From: Episyrphus balteatus
Taxonomy: Eukaryota > Arthropoda > Insecta > Diptera > Syrphidae
Assembly: GCF_945859705.1 (NCBI RefSeq)
Contig: NC_079134.1
Coordinates: 67,073,425 to 67,137,424 of the forward strand
Direction of reading: 5' to 3'
DNA: 64,000 nucleotides
This document shows, piece by piece, positions 43,608-53,996 of this stretch. The position numbers were made by a program, and so were the translations under genes. The notes under the pieces were generated by a model. The model was not told where the DNA came from and ran no database searches. It saw nothing but the letters and a program-made list of their open reading frames with translations. Positions within the stretch are counted from its first letter, which is position 1. Each line of letters begins with the position of its first letter.

Positions 43608-44290
43608 TCTTAGAATTTAAGCTTGTTCGAATTAAAGAGACACGTCTTAATAAGGCAAAGTTTATTGAAAGATTAAGAATGTAATGAGAAAAAGAATTAC
43701 ATGAAATGATAAATCAAAGAATATTACAATGGAACAAAGAAGAAAGAACAAATATATAAGGGGTATTCACGATCTGGTGCAACAGGCCTAGTAAAAGTGT
43801 AAAATTTTATTTTTTTACAACAGATCGTGAACGCACCTCTTCTTATCTATAGAAAATATTGAATGGAATCCATGATATGATTTATATCAGCTTCACTCTT
43901 TTTTTTTTACGGAGTTGTCTTTCCACCGATGCTTCTTCTTTTTTTTCAATTTTTATTCTTTGTTATGTTCGGGTTAATTTATTTTCACAAATTACATCAA
44001 AAGAAACAAAATAAAAAAGAATAAGAATTAAAAAGATAGACTGTTCATCATGGGCGACACGCGTTGGCGAGCTGCCATCTGTCAAAAAAAATTTACACCA
44101 TTGTATTTTTATTTTGCAATAGGGTTAGGGTATAGCAAAAGTGCAAGACCATTGTAAAATTTCAATCCATATATTTTGTTGTTGTAGTGTTGTAAGATTT
44201 TACACTTTTGCACTTTTGCAATGATACTAGACCAGTTGCATCGGATCGTGAATACCCCTATAGTATTGCCATAATAACATAATTTTAACA
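43608..44290 (-). repeat. Copia 5' LTR, interrupted by a MITE
   Basis: 179 bp after removing the insertion at 43759-44259 and its 3-bp duplication. Its plus-strand first bases are TCTTAG instead of TGTTAG. Confidence 0.85.
43759..44259. mobile_element. 501-bp MITE in the copia LTR, 3-bp duplication ATA
   Basis: Ends AGGGGTATTCACGATC and complement. ATA at 43756-43758 and 44260-44262. The intact LTR at 39445-39623 shows the empty site, so the borders are exact. A 3-bp duplication fits PIF/Harbinger. Non-coding; interior rich in GTGTAAAATTTTA/TAAGATTTTACAC words near the ends. Confidence 0.85.
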
Positions 44291-44552
44291 TTTTAAAATT
44301 TAAGTTGTACAAACTAAAGATGGAACGGGAAGAACAAAAAATGAAGGACAACGAAAAACGGTTAACTGAAATAGAATTGAAATAAAACAACATTGTAACT
44401 CCATGAAAAGAAGTTGAAACTATCTAAGTCCTCAATTTATATAAAAATGTATGTGAATTAAAGAAAAAATAAACGATTCCCAGGTGTATCTACATAAAAA
44501 CATACCTCGTCTTACTCAAGTGACGTCTGAATGATATTATTTTTGAATGTAT
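44291..44552. other. AT-rich spacer
   Basis: No feature seen. Confidence 0.35.
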
Positions 44553-44766
44553 GTAGGGTCAATGTGGGTTAATGTAAACAGGGGTAAATGAAAACATGGC
44601 TCATAACAAGCTTCAGTTAAATCTCTTTGATGCATACATAAGTACAAATCGCGGACGCATGTATCTTTTAACATATACGTCAAGCTCATTGCTCTCAAAG
44701 GAGAATTCATTCGACGAGGTTATTTTCCGTGAAAGATAATTTTTTAAAGTGCCAAAAAAGTCGTTA

Positions 44767-46131
44767 AGCTATGATTACACGGTCAACGAAATCGGTCAAC
44801 GCGTTGACTCTCTGACGTAAAAATGACGTCACAATCTGTCCCAAGAGTGTCACGTTGTGTGATCGTCAACGAAAACTGTTGTCATTGCGTTGACGGGTAC
44901 GATGACACACATTTTTGGGTCAACGCATTGACTATTTTCGATGACCGTGTAATCTCTCTGTCGATGTCATTGGGACGCGTTGACAGGGTTTTAGGACTGG
45001 GTGTCATCGCAATGACCCTGTCCCAGCGTTGACGCGGCAGAAATTAATACCGTGTCATCGTTTTAGAATGACATTGTTTTTTGTATAGAAATATGATGAA
45101 AGTTGGATTGGGAAAAATTTTTGTAGGACGATTATTTGAATGGTGTACCGTTTTGCAAGGAGGGGATTTCTCATTTCACATTTTTGTTTTTTTTTTTTTT
45201 TATAAAAAAACTTTTTGTTATGGCCATGGCATCCATGTTGGATGCAAAAAATTTTGTTTTGACAAAAAAAAAACAAAAACCATTTGTATATTCTAAGCTA
45301 CATTTTAAGACCATAACCATTAACATTGGTTGCGGCGTTCCTATGCTATAAGCGTTTGAAGGTGGCCATGATGATTTGTTTTCGATTTTTTAAAAATCAA
45401 ATGTCGAAACCTTTTATATTTTTTTTTCTAATTTTTCGACACAAATTTAGTAATTTTAAATTTGTATTCGTTCAACAATCTTATCAGAAGTCATTTAAGA
45501 CTTTTATCTTAACCCTTTGCTTCCTAGTGGTTTCAGCATGAAAACGTGGTTTCATTAATTACTTTGTTAGTTTTTTTTAAATAAAAAATGGACTTCTCCT
45601 TTTGTACTCTCAGCTCAAAACATTCCTTATACAATGTTATTACTAGTACAATCATTATTTTTTCATTTTAGTGTGCAATTAGAAAATATCAAAACTTTTT
45701 TTCAAGATATTTGCATTTTTTCCGATAGCAAAGGGTTAAAAGTGCATTGCGTATATCTCGAAATATTTACATTTCAATGCAACAATATCAAACATATTTT
45801 CGTTTAATTTTTCTATGAGAGCTTTTCTCAAATCTCATTTTCTCCGCTTTTTTTTACAAAATATTTTTGGAAAATTTAAATTTTTGCTTTGTGTCAAACA
45901 ATGTGATCAATAAAGTTTTGCGAGTAAATAAATAAACGTCACGTTGACAAACCTGCGCGTCAACGTAATTTAGGACAACATTTACGCAATAGTGTCAATT
46001 GTGTGATAGTCAATGTTTTATGCATTGACACTGTGAACTTTGACGATGAGATGACAGAGAGAATATGGATTTTTTCTTGACGTCAGAGAGTCAACGCGTT
46101 GACCGATTTCGTTGACCGTGTAATCATAGCT
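44767..46131. mobile_element. 1365-bp TIR element, TTA duplication, dense GTCAACG subterminal repeats
   Basis: Inverted ends of about 50 bp start AGCTATGATTACACGGTC; TTA at 44764-44766 and 46132-46134. The first 290 bp and last 170 bp hold many GTCAACG, CGTTGAC and GTGTCA words; the 0.9-kb centre is plain AT-rich DNA. The layout fits a non-autonomous PIF/Harbinger-type element with clustered binding sites. No transposase. Confidence 0.75.
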
Positions 46132-46343
46132 TTAGTCTTTCAGAAATATTAATTATTCTTGCAGATTCAATTAAGTCAGTATAATTTGCAAATACTTTTT
46201 AGTTTTGAATTTTGATGAAGATTCTATGTGAAAAAAACAAATTTTAAAATACAGGACATTTATGTCGATTTGCATGCGTTTACATTTACCCCAGAATATT
46301 TTTCATAATGGGAAAATGTAAACAACGTATTCTGGGGGTAAAT

Positions 46344-46605
46344 CTTAGAGGATATAATATATGGAGTGCTTGTTCCTATACCTAATACATTGTAACGCCA
46401 TATGCATGGATAGGGGTCGCTGCCTACGTTTTTCAGTGCGAGTCCGGTTCCGCAGCTGTAAATAAACACGCTTGTTGATGACAGCCATCAAATGAAAAAA
46501 AAAAATGGAGGCATGCACTCATCGAAAAACTTAAAGAAACTAGATCCCTCTATAAAAGCTCACGGAACTAACAGCACAAGCACTCCATATATTATATCCT
46601 CTAAG
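46344..46605. mobile_element. 262-bp MITE, 8-bp duplication GGGTAAAT
   Basis: Inverted ends start CTTAGAGGATATAATA and match over about 29 bp. GGGTAAAT at 46336-46343 and 46606-46613 is exact. An 8-bp duplication points to hAT or P-type transposition; the terminal sequence is not the usual hAT CAG. Confidence 0.85.
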
Positions 46606-47193
46606 GGGTAAATATAAACATATATTTTTGCTGAAATTATTGGTTTTAATAAAAATAACGTATTTTAAGTCAATTACTATGGCTAAAGTGCAGCGGAGTC
46701 TTATTTTAAAGTAGCCAACACCATCATTTTCAGTGGATGATGTTGCAAAATCGGTCTTTGACGTAAAAAAATAAAAAAATTGACGTTCGGAGCTGCTCAG
46801 GATGCATATTGGGCGCCTATATAAAGAATCAAAGGAAGAAAACAAAAACTTTTATTGGAATTTGAAAAAGTTTTTGTCAAATACCTTCTTGAACGTTTTT
46901 CAAGTTGTTATCCATATGATAAAGAGGAAATTCTAAATTTTAAACCACCGTTTACATTTACCCCAAATTTGTAAAAAAACACAAACATGGTGGGGTATTT
47001 GTAAACATGCCATATTTGTCAGTAAAGTAAACAATTTGGGAAATATTTGTTTATATTTATAAAGAAGAATTGCCATCATTTCATATTTGCATTTGAAGAT
47101 ACCATTCAAGTTGTTCCGTGAAAACATATAAAAATCTAAAGTCGAAAGAAAAAAAAGACATGAAATTGTTTACATTTACCCACATTGACCCTA

Positions 47194-47783
47194 CGTCAAT
47201 GAATTAAAATAACAGAATTTGAATTCAAACATTTATTTATTTTATCAAATTTGTTTATGGTTGTTTTTTTATGTGGAGAATATTTTCAGAGTTTCTTTCA
47301 GAATCCAGTCATTTCAAATTAAGTTGTTTCATAAAAGTTATTGAAACTGTTCTGAAATTCAAAATGTGTCTTATTATTTTTTCTTTTAAATTCTGTTTAT
47401 TTTTTTAAATTAAAATTGCCAATAAAATTGCATCCATGTTCAAAGCAGCAGTAATTTCACTTTGAAGCAATATAAAAATGGATGTTCCTTCAGCTTGACA
47501 GTTCGAAACAATTTCGAAGTTTTCGAAATCGGTCGAAATGAAGAATATGATATTTCATGTCACGTGAAATTGAAAATTGATTTCAATTCACTTTCGATCG
47601 AATTGGGGAAAATGGGCGTTTATGTCGAAAATAGTGATAAGTAAAAATGGCTCAAAAACTAGACGTGATAGGAATAAATCTATAAACAGTTTCAAATTCA
47701 GAACGAAAAAAAGGGTTTATTTAAGGATGACTCAACTCCTTGCTGCTTGTTTAAAATGTTTGAGATACAAAAACTGTTAGTAT
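47194..47783. other. AT-rich stretch, no gene seen
   Basis: Short open frames only, no recognisable product. Confidence 0.4.
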
Positions 47784-47953
47784 TTAACCCTCTACTGCAT
47801 GAATTAATATTAGCGGACGAAAAAATTAAAAAATGCTTTACATGGGTTCTTTGGGTTGTTTCAAAACGGTTTACATTAAAAAAATTTGTTTAAATTAATT
47901 AATTTAAAAAATTTGTTTATAAGCCAAATTTGGCTTCGTATGCATTAAGGGGT
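47784..47953. mobile_element. Short MITE related to 54297-54708
   Basis: AACCCTCTACTGCAT at the left and TTCGTATGCATTAAGGGGT at the right; both words recur as the ends of 54297-54708. Confidence 0.55.
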
Positions 47954-48151
47954 AAGAAATGTTACTAATTTTATTTATTCAGATTAGGTAAAGAATAAAA
48001 TTAAAATTATAAAAAGATAAATATTAATCATTTAAAAACAAAATAAAGTAAAATAAATACATTGCATTACAAAAGGTTAAGAATTACTTCAAATTTGGCT
48101 CATTTTAAGCCATGGAACCGAGTAAAGCAATTTGTTTTTTCAGTTACATAT
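47954..48151. other. AT-rich spacer left of gypsy copy 1
   Basis: No feature seen. Confidence 0.35.
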
Positions 48152-48666
48152 TGTAACGATGAATTACTGAACTACTTTTAAGATAAAAGTCTGAACACAC
48201 TACCTACTACTGCAAAGGTAGAAATGTGAACGGACCTTTAGTAATTAAGAAAAATATCTCACTGAACACATCTAAAAATATCCCACTGAACACATCTAAA
48301 AATATCTCACTGAACACATCTCAAAATATCCCACTAGACGGGAAGTATGAAGTGCCCTTCCTGGAAAGGAAGTTTCGAGAGACAGGGACGAGAGCCTTCG
48401 AGGACGTTCTCGAGTCTCGAGATTCCGGTATAAAAGGCAGCGTAGACACCGACCGGGGACAGCTTAATCTTGAAAGTGAAAGAGTACAGTACAAAGTGAA
48501 ATAAAGTGTTGCGAATTGTTAGTAGTAAATAAAGTGATTTAAAAGTGTGTTTGTTTGAGCGAATAATAAAAGTAAATTGAGTTGAAATAAAGTGTGTTCT
48601 TATTTGAACGGAAATATAAGTGGAAATTAAATAAGTTTTATTGTGAACCCGAAATAAAACATTACA
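48152..48666 (+). repeat. Gypsy copy 1, 5' LTR
   Basis: Starts TGTAACGATG and ends ACATTACA. Holds about three 24-bp units (AATATCTCACTGAACACATCT and variants), a TATA box (TATAAAAGG, 48429-48437) after paired TCTCGAG words, and repeated AATAAAGTG downstream. Confidence 0.9.
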
Positions 48667-48667
48667 T

Positions 48668-48687
48668 TGGTGTCAGAAAAGTGGAAT
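48668..48687 (+). promoter_or_regulatory. Gypsy copy 1 primer-binding site, altered
   Basis: TGGTGTCAG then AAAAGTGGAAT: two extra A and one substitution against the copy 2 site, which would weaken tRNA-Leu priming. Confidence 0.65.
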
Positions 48688-48816
48688 AAAACTTATTTAT
48701 TTGTGCGAATCAGATAATTTCGCGAATAAAATAAAAAGTGCGCGTGTGTTTTAACAATAAACAAAGTGTAAAACATTTTGAAATAAGTAAAAGTGCTCGC
48801 GTTTTGAAAAGTTAAA

Positions 48817-51561
48817 ATGGGTAAAACATTAAATCAGTTAAGTTTGACTGAGCTTAAGGCGGAATTAACAAAGCGAGGTCTTCCTACTGCTGGATCGAAA
48901 AATGACCTCATTATTCGTCTGCAGGATTATTTAACCCAGAAGAACGAAAATTTGGATACATTTCAATTCGAAGTTGAAATGACAGAAGAACAAGTAAGTA
49001 ATACTTCCGATATGTCGTCCATGGTGGCTGTTCTCCTTGCCAAATTGGAAGAACAACGTAATGAACAGAAGGATGAACAGAAAAATCTTCTTGAACAAAT
49101 TGAGACACAACGCAAGGAACAGAGAGAACAATTAGAAAAACAACGCAATGAACAAAGAGAGCATATGGAACAACAACGAACAGAGCAAAAGAGTGAACAA
49201 CAGAATCTTCTCGAAAAATTAGATGAACAGAAAAACATCATCCAAGGTAAGCTTGACGCGATCGAGAACAAGTTCGTTGCTATTGATGCTTCCATCAAAT
49301 GTGTTGAAAAGCAATCTCAAGAAAAGTTCGAGAAAGTTGAAGAAAAACTCGAGAAAGTAGAAGGAAAGTTCGAGAAAGTGGATGACAAATTTGAAAAAAT
49401 GGAAGTTAAAATGCAAAGTATTACTGAGGAACTTGACAAGGTTCGGAAAATTAAGATCCGAGAAAGTTCTGGTGAGTACCCAAAGAAGAAGGAAATGCAT
49501 CCACCAACATTTGATGGACAAAGTTCTTGGTCGATCTACAAGAAACAGTTTGAGGCAGCTGCCACAACAAATGGCTGGGATGACGAAGACAAATGTATAG
49601 CGCTGACTCTTGCTCTTAGAGGTCCTGCTGCTGAGTTGTTACAAACGTTACCACCAGAAAAGAATGGTAACTTTAACGCTCTTGTCCAGGTCATTGAAAA
49701 ACGCTTTGGAGATGGCCATATGCAGGAAGTCTTCCGCGTCCAACTCAATACAAGAGTCCAGAAAAGAGGAGAAACTCTGCAACAACTTCAAGCAGATATT
49801 GAAAGGTTGGCTCATCTGGCATATCCGACAGCAGGAGACGACATTATCAATCAGTTTGCGACAGAAGCCTTTGTACGTGCTGTATCTGATATAAATCTTC
49901 AGCGAGCAATTCGAACAGCTGGAAAACGTTCCCTTCCTGAAGCATTAGCGTTTGCACTGACTATGGAAGCAGCAGAACAGGCTTCTCAAGGCGTTCATCG
50001 GGTAAGAGAAGTTGCAGTGGAGGAATGCTCTTGTCAAAAACTCGCATTCCAAAGAAACCAGCGAGACGGAGCTGCTCGATGCTGGAACTGTAACAAGACA
50101 GGACATCTCCAGCGGCAGTGCAGATTGCCACCAAGAAGAACTGCTTGCGAACACTGTGGAAACAGGAATATTGCCCAACAACAGGTAAGCGATACAACTA
50201 ACACTCATGCTCATCTTGATTCCCATTCGGGAAAACGAGTTAGAACCAACTTCGAGGGGCAGAAGCTGGTTTCTGGTATCAATGGCTCCAGAACCACAAT
50301 TCAAGTCTCACAGACTAAACGAGACAACAAAAGTCTGACAGTGGAAGCGAATATAAACAACAAACAACACGTGGCTACAATTGACACCGGTGCCACCGCC
50401 TCTATTGTACGAAGAGACTTGGTGAAGATGACATGGCTACATAACACCAACAGCTACCGTCTGAAGACAGCCACAGGAGAAGCAGCAAGGGTGTACGGTG
50501 AAGTTCGTCTTACGATCCGTATGGCAGAACTAGAGTTTTCGCATGTGTTTTTGGTGGCAGATATATGTGACGAGTGCATCATTGGAATCGACTTCATGAA
50601 GGACCATGAAATCATTTTGGATATAGGTAATCAAGTCCTGAAATACAGAAATGTGGAGATCCCAATGGTCTATGGCAACGAAAATTCAACAACAATTAGA
50701 ACTGTCATCAAAGAAGACATGTGCCTGCCTCCCTCTTCAGAAGTTTTTGTGTGGACGAAACTAAAGGGGAATATTGGAAGCCATCGATACCTCATGGTTG
50801 AGCCAGAAGTTGAACAAAGTTCCCAAAACATCATCATCGGGAGGACTCTTGTGGCACCAAAGAACAACATGGTACCTGTACGGATACTCAACATCAAACC
50901 GTACCCAATCAAGCTTAAGAAAGGAGAAGTTGTTGGGCAATGTGAATCTGTGGCCGCAATAACTAAGATCAACGAGGTGGATACACAGATGACTATGAAC
51001 TCGGAGAAACTAAAGAAACAAATTCTCAAATCAGACAACTTGAGTCAACATCAGCTTAATGTTGCGGGAAGTCTTCTTCACGAATATGCTGATATTTTCT
51101 CTTCACCCAGCGGGCAATACGGCCGGACACAACTGGTGCAGCATCGAATCGATACAGGAGATGCTAGGCCGATTCGTCAACCAGCAAGACGTCTCCCGTT
51201 GGCCAAACAAGGTGAAGTTGAAGAAATGATAACAACAATGAAGAAAGACGGGCTAATCGAAAATTCCAAAAGCCCTTGGGCATCACCGGTAGTTCTCGTC
51301 AAAAAGAAGGATGGAAGCACTCGATTTTGTGTCGACTACCGCAGGCTGAATGATGTGACGAAGAAAGACAGCTACCCACTGCCAAGAATCAGCGATACTC
51401 TAGATGCAATGGAAGGAGCACAATGGTTTTCGACTTTGGATTTGAAGAGTGGCTACTGGCAGGTAGAAATCCATCCAGAAGATCGGGAGAAGACGGCTTT
51501 CTCCACAGGGAATGGTCTGTGGCAGTTAAATGTCATGCCGTTTGGGCTACCCTTTGGGTAA
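48817..51561 (+). CDS. Gypsy copy 1 Gag-protease-RT (N-terminal part), frame ends at deletion
   Basis: 914 residues. Residues 1-45 form a SAP-type DNA-binding motif (LSLTELKAELTKRGLPTAGS, NDLIIRLQDYL). A long coiled coil of about 140 residues follows (EEQRNEQKDEQKNLL and similar). The capsid-like part starts near 230 (PPTFDGQSSWSIYKKQF). Zinc knuckle CWNCNKTGHLQRQC at 422-435, second pair CEHCGN. Protease DTGATASIV at about 523. RT starts ENSKSPWASPVVLVKKKDG and reaches STLDLKSGYWQVEIHP (first catalytic Asp) and NVMPFGL, where the deletion begins. Gag and Pol are in one frame without a shift, as in some gypsy lineages. SAP at the start of Gag is unusual. Confidence 0.9.
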   Translation: MGKTLNQLSLTELKAELTKRGLPTAGSKNDLIIRLQDYLTQKNENLDTFQFEVEMTEEQVSNTSDMSSMVAVLLAKLEEQRNEQKDEQKNLLEQIETQRKEQREQLEKQRNEQREHMEQQRTEQKSEQQNLLEKLDEQKNIIQGKLDAIENKFVAIDASIKCVEKQSQEKFEKVEEKLEKVEGKFEKVDDKFEKMEVKMQSITEELDKVRKIKIRESSGEYPKKKEMHPPTFDGQSSWSIYKKQFEAAATTNGWDDEDKCIALTLALRGPAAELLQTLPPEKNGNFNALVQVIEKRFGDGHMQEVFRVQLNTRVQKRGETLQQLQADIERLAHLAYPTAGDDIINQFATEAFVRAVSDINLQRAIRTAGKRSLPEALAFALTMEAAEQASQGVHRVREVAVEECSCQKLAFQRNQRDGAARCWNCNKTGHLQRQCRLPPRRTACEHCGNRNIAQQQVSDTTNTHAHLDSHSGKRVRTNFEGQKLVSGINGSRTTIQVSQTKRDNKSLTVEANINNKQHVATIDTGATASIVRRDLVKMTWLHNTNSYRLKTATGEAARVYGEVRLTIRMAELEFSHVFLVADICDECIIGIDFMKDHEIILDIGNQVLKYRNVEIPMVYGNENSTTIRTVIKEDMCLPPSSEVFVWTKLKGNIGSHRYLMVEPEVEQSSQNIIIGRTLVAPKNNMVPVRILNIKPYPIKLKKGEVVGQCESVAAITKINEVDTQMTMNSEKLKKQILKSDNLSQHQLNVAGSLLHEYADIFSSPSGQYGRTQLVQHRIDTGDARPIRQPARRLPLAKQGEVEEMITTMKKDGLIENSKSPWASPVVLVKKKDGSTRFCVDYRRLNDVTKKDSYPLPRISDTLDAMEGAQWFSTLDLKSGYWQVEIHPEDREKTAFSTGNGLWQLNVMPFGLPFG

Positions 51562-53440
51562 ACCCTTTAAATGGTCAGGTGAGTGTGAGAAAAGCTTTCA
51601 GGAACTGAAGCTGCGGTTATGTGAAGCTCCTGTGCTGGCCTATCCGACTCCAGGCAAACAATTCATCATTGACGCAGATGCAAGTAATGTTGGAGTTGGT
51701 GCTGTTTTATCGCAAGTTCATGACGGAGAAGAAAAGGTCGTTGCCTATTTCAGCAAGGTACTCTCGAAACAAGAAAGAAACTATTTCGTGACCAGAAGGG
51801 AACTTCTAGCTCTAGTATTGGCAACAAAGCACTTCCATAAGTACATCTATGGACAGAAGTTCCTTCTTCGCACAGATCATGGTGCACTAAATTGGCTTTT
51901 GAACTTCAAAAATCCAGAGGGTCAAGTAGCAAGATGGATCGAGATACTTCAGACGTATCAATGTCAGATTCAACATCGAAGAGGAAAACTGCATTCAAAT
52001 GCAGACGCATTATCTCGTCGCCCGTGCAAGCAAGACTGCAAACATTGCACACGACTAGAAGAAAAGGAAGTTGTCGCTGTTAGAAGAACGAGAGCTGATC
52101 CCATTTGCGGCTGGAGTAATGAAGAACTCAGAATGGCCCAACAGGAAGATTCGGACATCGAACCCATCCTTGCATGGAAGGAACATCAAGAGAAACCAGA
52201 ATGGGCCGACATCTCCGACCGAAGCCCCACTCTAAAAGCATATTGGGCACAATGGGACTCACTTCATGTGCAAGAAGGGCTACTCAGGCGTAAGTGGGAA
52301 TCCGCAGTTGGTAAATCATATGTAATGCAGCTAGTCGTACCTCAGTCAAAGGTAAATGATGTTCTCCGAGAGATGCACGGTGGAACTTCTGGAGGCCATT
52401 TAGGCATCAACAAGACGCTGGAAAAACTACGACAGCAATTCTACTGGTTACGTATGAGAGAAGACGTTGAAAAGTGGTGCCGAAAATGTGATACTTGTGC
52501 CGCTAGCAAAGGACCAGCTAGAAAAATACAAAGCAAGATGCAGCAGTACAATGTGGGTGCACCTTTTGAGAGAATTGCAATAGACATAGCAGGTCCTTTT
52601 CCCGAAACCAACAACGGAAATCGATACATCCTTGTAGTGATGGACTACTTCAGCAAATGGCCTGAGGCATTTGCCATTCCAAACCAGGAAACCAAAACAG
52701 TTGTGGATAAGATTGTCTTTCATTGGGTGAGCAGGTTCGGAGTACCCATGGAACTTCATTCCGACCAAGGAAGGAACTTCGAATCTAAGATTTTTCAAGA
52801 GGTTTGCTCACTCCTTGGCATCAAGAAGACGCGAACAACACCGCTTCATCCACAATCTGATGGGATGGTTGAGCGATTTAACAGGACACTTAAGGAACAC
52901 CTGTCAAAAGTAGTCAATGATAATCAACGAGACTGGGACCGACATATTCCATTATTCTTGATGGCTTATAGAAGTGCAATACATAGTTCTACTGGACATA
53001 CACCATCGGAAGTCCTATTTGGCTCAACAATACGTCTGCCAAGTGAGATAAAATTTGGAAGTGTTCCAAACGAGCCACATGAAATGGATGAGTACGTAGA
53101 TAACCTGAAAGGAACACTGGCTGACATTCACCAACGGACAAGGACAAATATAAAAGCGTCTAGTGACAGGATGAAAACAAGATATGACGCACGAGCGACA
53201 GCAACAGGGTTTCAAGAAGGAGAACTTGTGTGGTTTTACAATCCCCACCGACAAAAGGGACTATCACCGAAGCTACAACAAAACTGGGAAGGCCCTTACA
53301 CAGTAATAACCAGAATTAACGACGTGGTTTACCGTATACAAAGAGGGGTAAGAGGCAAACTAAAGGTAGTTCATTGTGACCGTTTACATCGTTATAATGG
53401 TGATAGAAGCAATGGAGTTGTTCGGGACGAACAATCCTAA
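51530..53440 (+). CDS. Gypsy copy 1 Pol, RNase H and integrase
   Basis: The frame after the deletion, true homology from about 51556 (GKPFKWSGECEKSF). RNase H: FIIDADASNVGVGAVLSQ, RRELLALVLATKHF, LRTDHGALNWL. Integrase: HHCC finger (GHLGINKTLEKLRQQFYWL, CRKCDTC), catalytic DIAGPFPETNNG, HSDQGRNFES, PQSDGMVERFNRTL (D, D, E), then a C-terminal LVWFYNPHRQKGLSPKLQ segment. All catalytic residues are present, but the frame has no start of its own and is out of frame with the upstream part. Confidence 0.9.
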   Translation: MSCRLGYPLGKPFKWSGECEKSFQELKLRLCEAPVLAYPTPGKQFIIDADASNVGVGAVLSQVHDGEEKVVAYFSKVLSKQERNYFVTRRELLALVLATKHFHKYIYGQKFLLRTDHGALNWLLNFKNPEGQVARWIEILQTYQCQIQHRRGKLHSNADALSRRPCKQDCKHCTRLEEKEVVAVRRTRADPICGWSNEELRMAQQEDSDIEPILAWKEHQEKPEWADISDRSPTLKAYWAQWDSLHVQEGLLRRKWESAVGKSYVMQLVVPQSKVNDVLREMHGGTSGGHLGINKTLEKLRQQFYWLRMREDVEKWCRKCDTCAASKGPARKIQSKMQQYNVGAPFERIAIDIAGPFPETNNGNRYILVVMDYFSKWPEAFAIPNQETKTVVDKIVFHWVSRFGVPMELHSDQGRNFESKIFQEVCSLLGIKKTRTTPLHPQSDGMVERFNRTLKEHLSKVVNDNQRDWDRHIPLFLMAYRSAIHSSTGHTPSEVLFGSTIRLPSEIKFGSVPNEPHEMDEYVDNLKGTLADIHQRTRTNIKASSDRMKTRYDARATATGFQEGELVWFYNPHRQKGLSPKLQQNWEGPYTVITRINDVVYRIQRGVRGKLKVVHCDRLHRYNGDRSNGVVRDEQS

Positions 53441-53451
53441 GAGGGGGGCAA

Positions 53452-53992
53452 TGTAACGATGAATTACTGAACTACTTTTAAGATAAAAGTCTGAACACAC
53501 TACCTACTACTGCAAAGGTAGAAATGTGAACGGACCTTTAGTAATTAAGAAAAATATCTCACTGAACACATCTAAAAATATCCCACTGAACACATCTAAA
53601 AATATCTCACTGAACACATCTCAAAATATCCCACACTGAACACATCTCAAAATATCCCACTAGACGGGAAGTATGAAGTGCCCTTCCTGGAAAGGAAGTT
53701 TCGAGAGACAGGGACGAGAGCCTTCGAGGACGTTCTCGAGTCTCGAGATTCCGGTATAAAAGGCAGCGTAGACACCGACCGGGGACAGCTTAATCTTGAA
53801 AGTGAAAGAGTACAGTACAAAGTGAAATAAAGTGTTGCGAATTGTTAGTAGTAAATAAAGTGATTTAAAAGTGTGTTTGTTTGAGCGAATAATAAAAGTA
53901 AATTGAGTTGAAATAAAGTGTGTTCTTATTTGAACGGAAATATAAGTGGAAATTAAATAAGTTTTATTGTGAACCCGAAATAAAACATTACA
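53452..53992 (+). repeat. Gypsy copy 1, 3' LTR
   Basis: 541 bp; as the 5' LTR plus one 26-bp unit inserted after AATATCCCA. Confidence 0.9.
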
Positions 53993-53996
53993 ATAT

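Larger units (their letters stand above)
39445..44290 (-). mobile_element. Ty1/copia LTR retrotransposon, defective
   Basis: LTRs of 179 bp at 39445-39623 and 43608-44290 (the latter split by a 501-bp MITE). Minus-strand order is LTR, gag, protease, integrase, RT, RNase H, LTR, the copia order. Pol is broken by frameshifts and a deletion across the RT active site. The LTRs differ at few positions. No clean target duplication (TTTAC left, TTTTA right). Two more fragments of the same family lie at 54709-55250 and 61666-62551. Confidence 0.9.
44553..47193. mobile_element. Large non-coding TIR element with two nested MITEs
   Basis: GTAGGGTCAATGTGGG at 44553 is matched on the other strand at the right end (CCCACATTGACCCTAC to 47193). 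If TA is counted as duplication, a Tc1/mariner-type origin is possible. After removing the two nested elements about 1.0 kb remains, with at least six copies of GTTTACATTTACCCC or relatives in both orientations. No transposase. Confidence 0.55.
48152..53992 (+). mobile_element. Ty3/gypsy LTR retrotransposon copy 1, RT core deleted
   Basis: LTRs 48152-48666 (515 bp) and 53452-53992 (541 bp) are identical apart from one extra 26-bp repeat unit in the 3' LTR. Target duplication ATAT (48148-48151 and 53993-53996). Primer site, gag-pol and purine tract (AAGAGGGGGG, 53439-53448) are present. A 401-bp stretch of pol present in copy 2 is replaced by six bases. The identical LTRs make this a very recent insertion. 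Confidence 0.95.

Noticed and set aside
48226..48504. 92-codon frame NTSKNIPLNTSKNIS in the gypsy LTR
   Set aside because: It is created by the 24-bp LTR repeat upstream of the TATA box; not conserved as a frame in copy 2.
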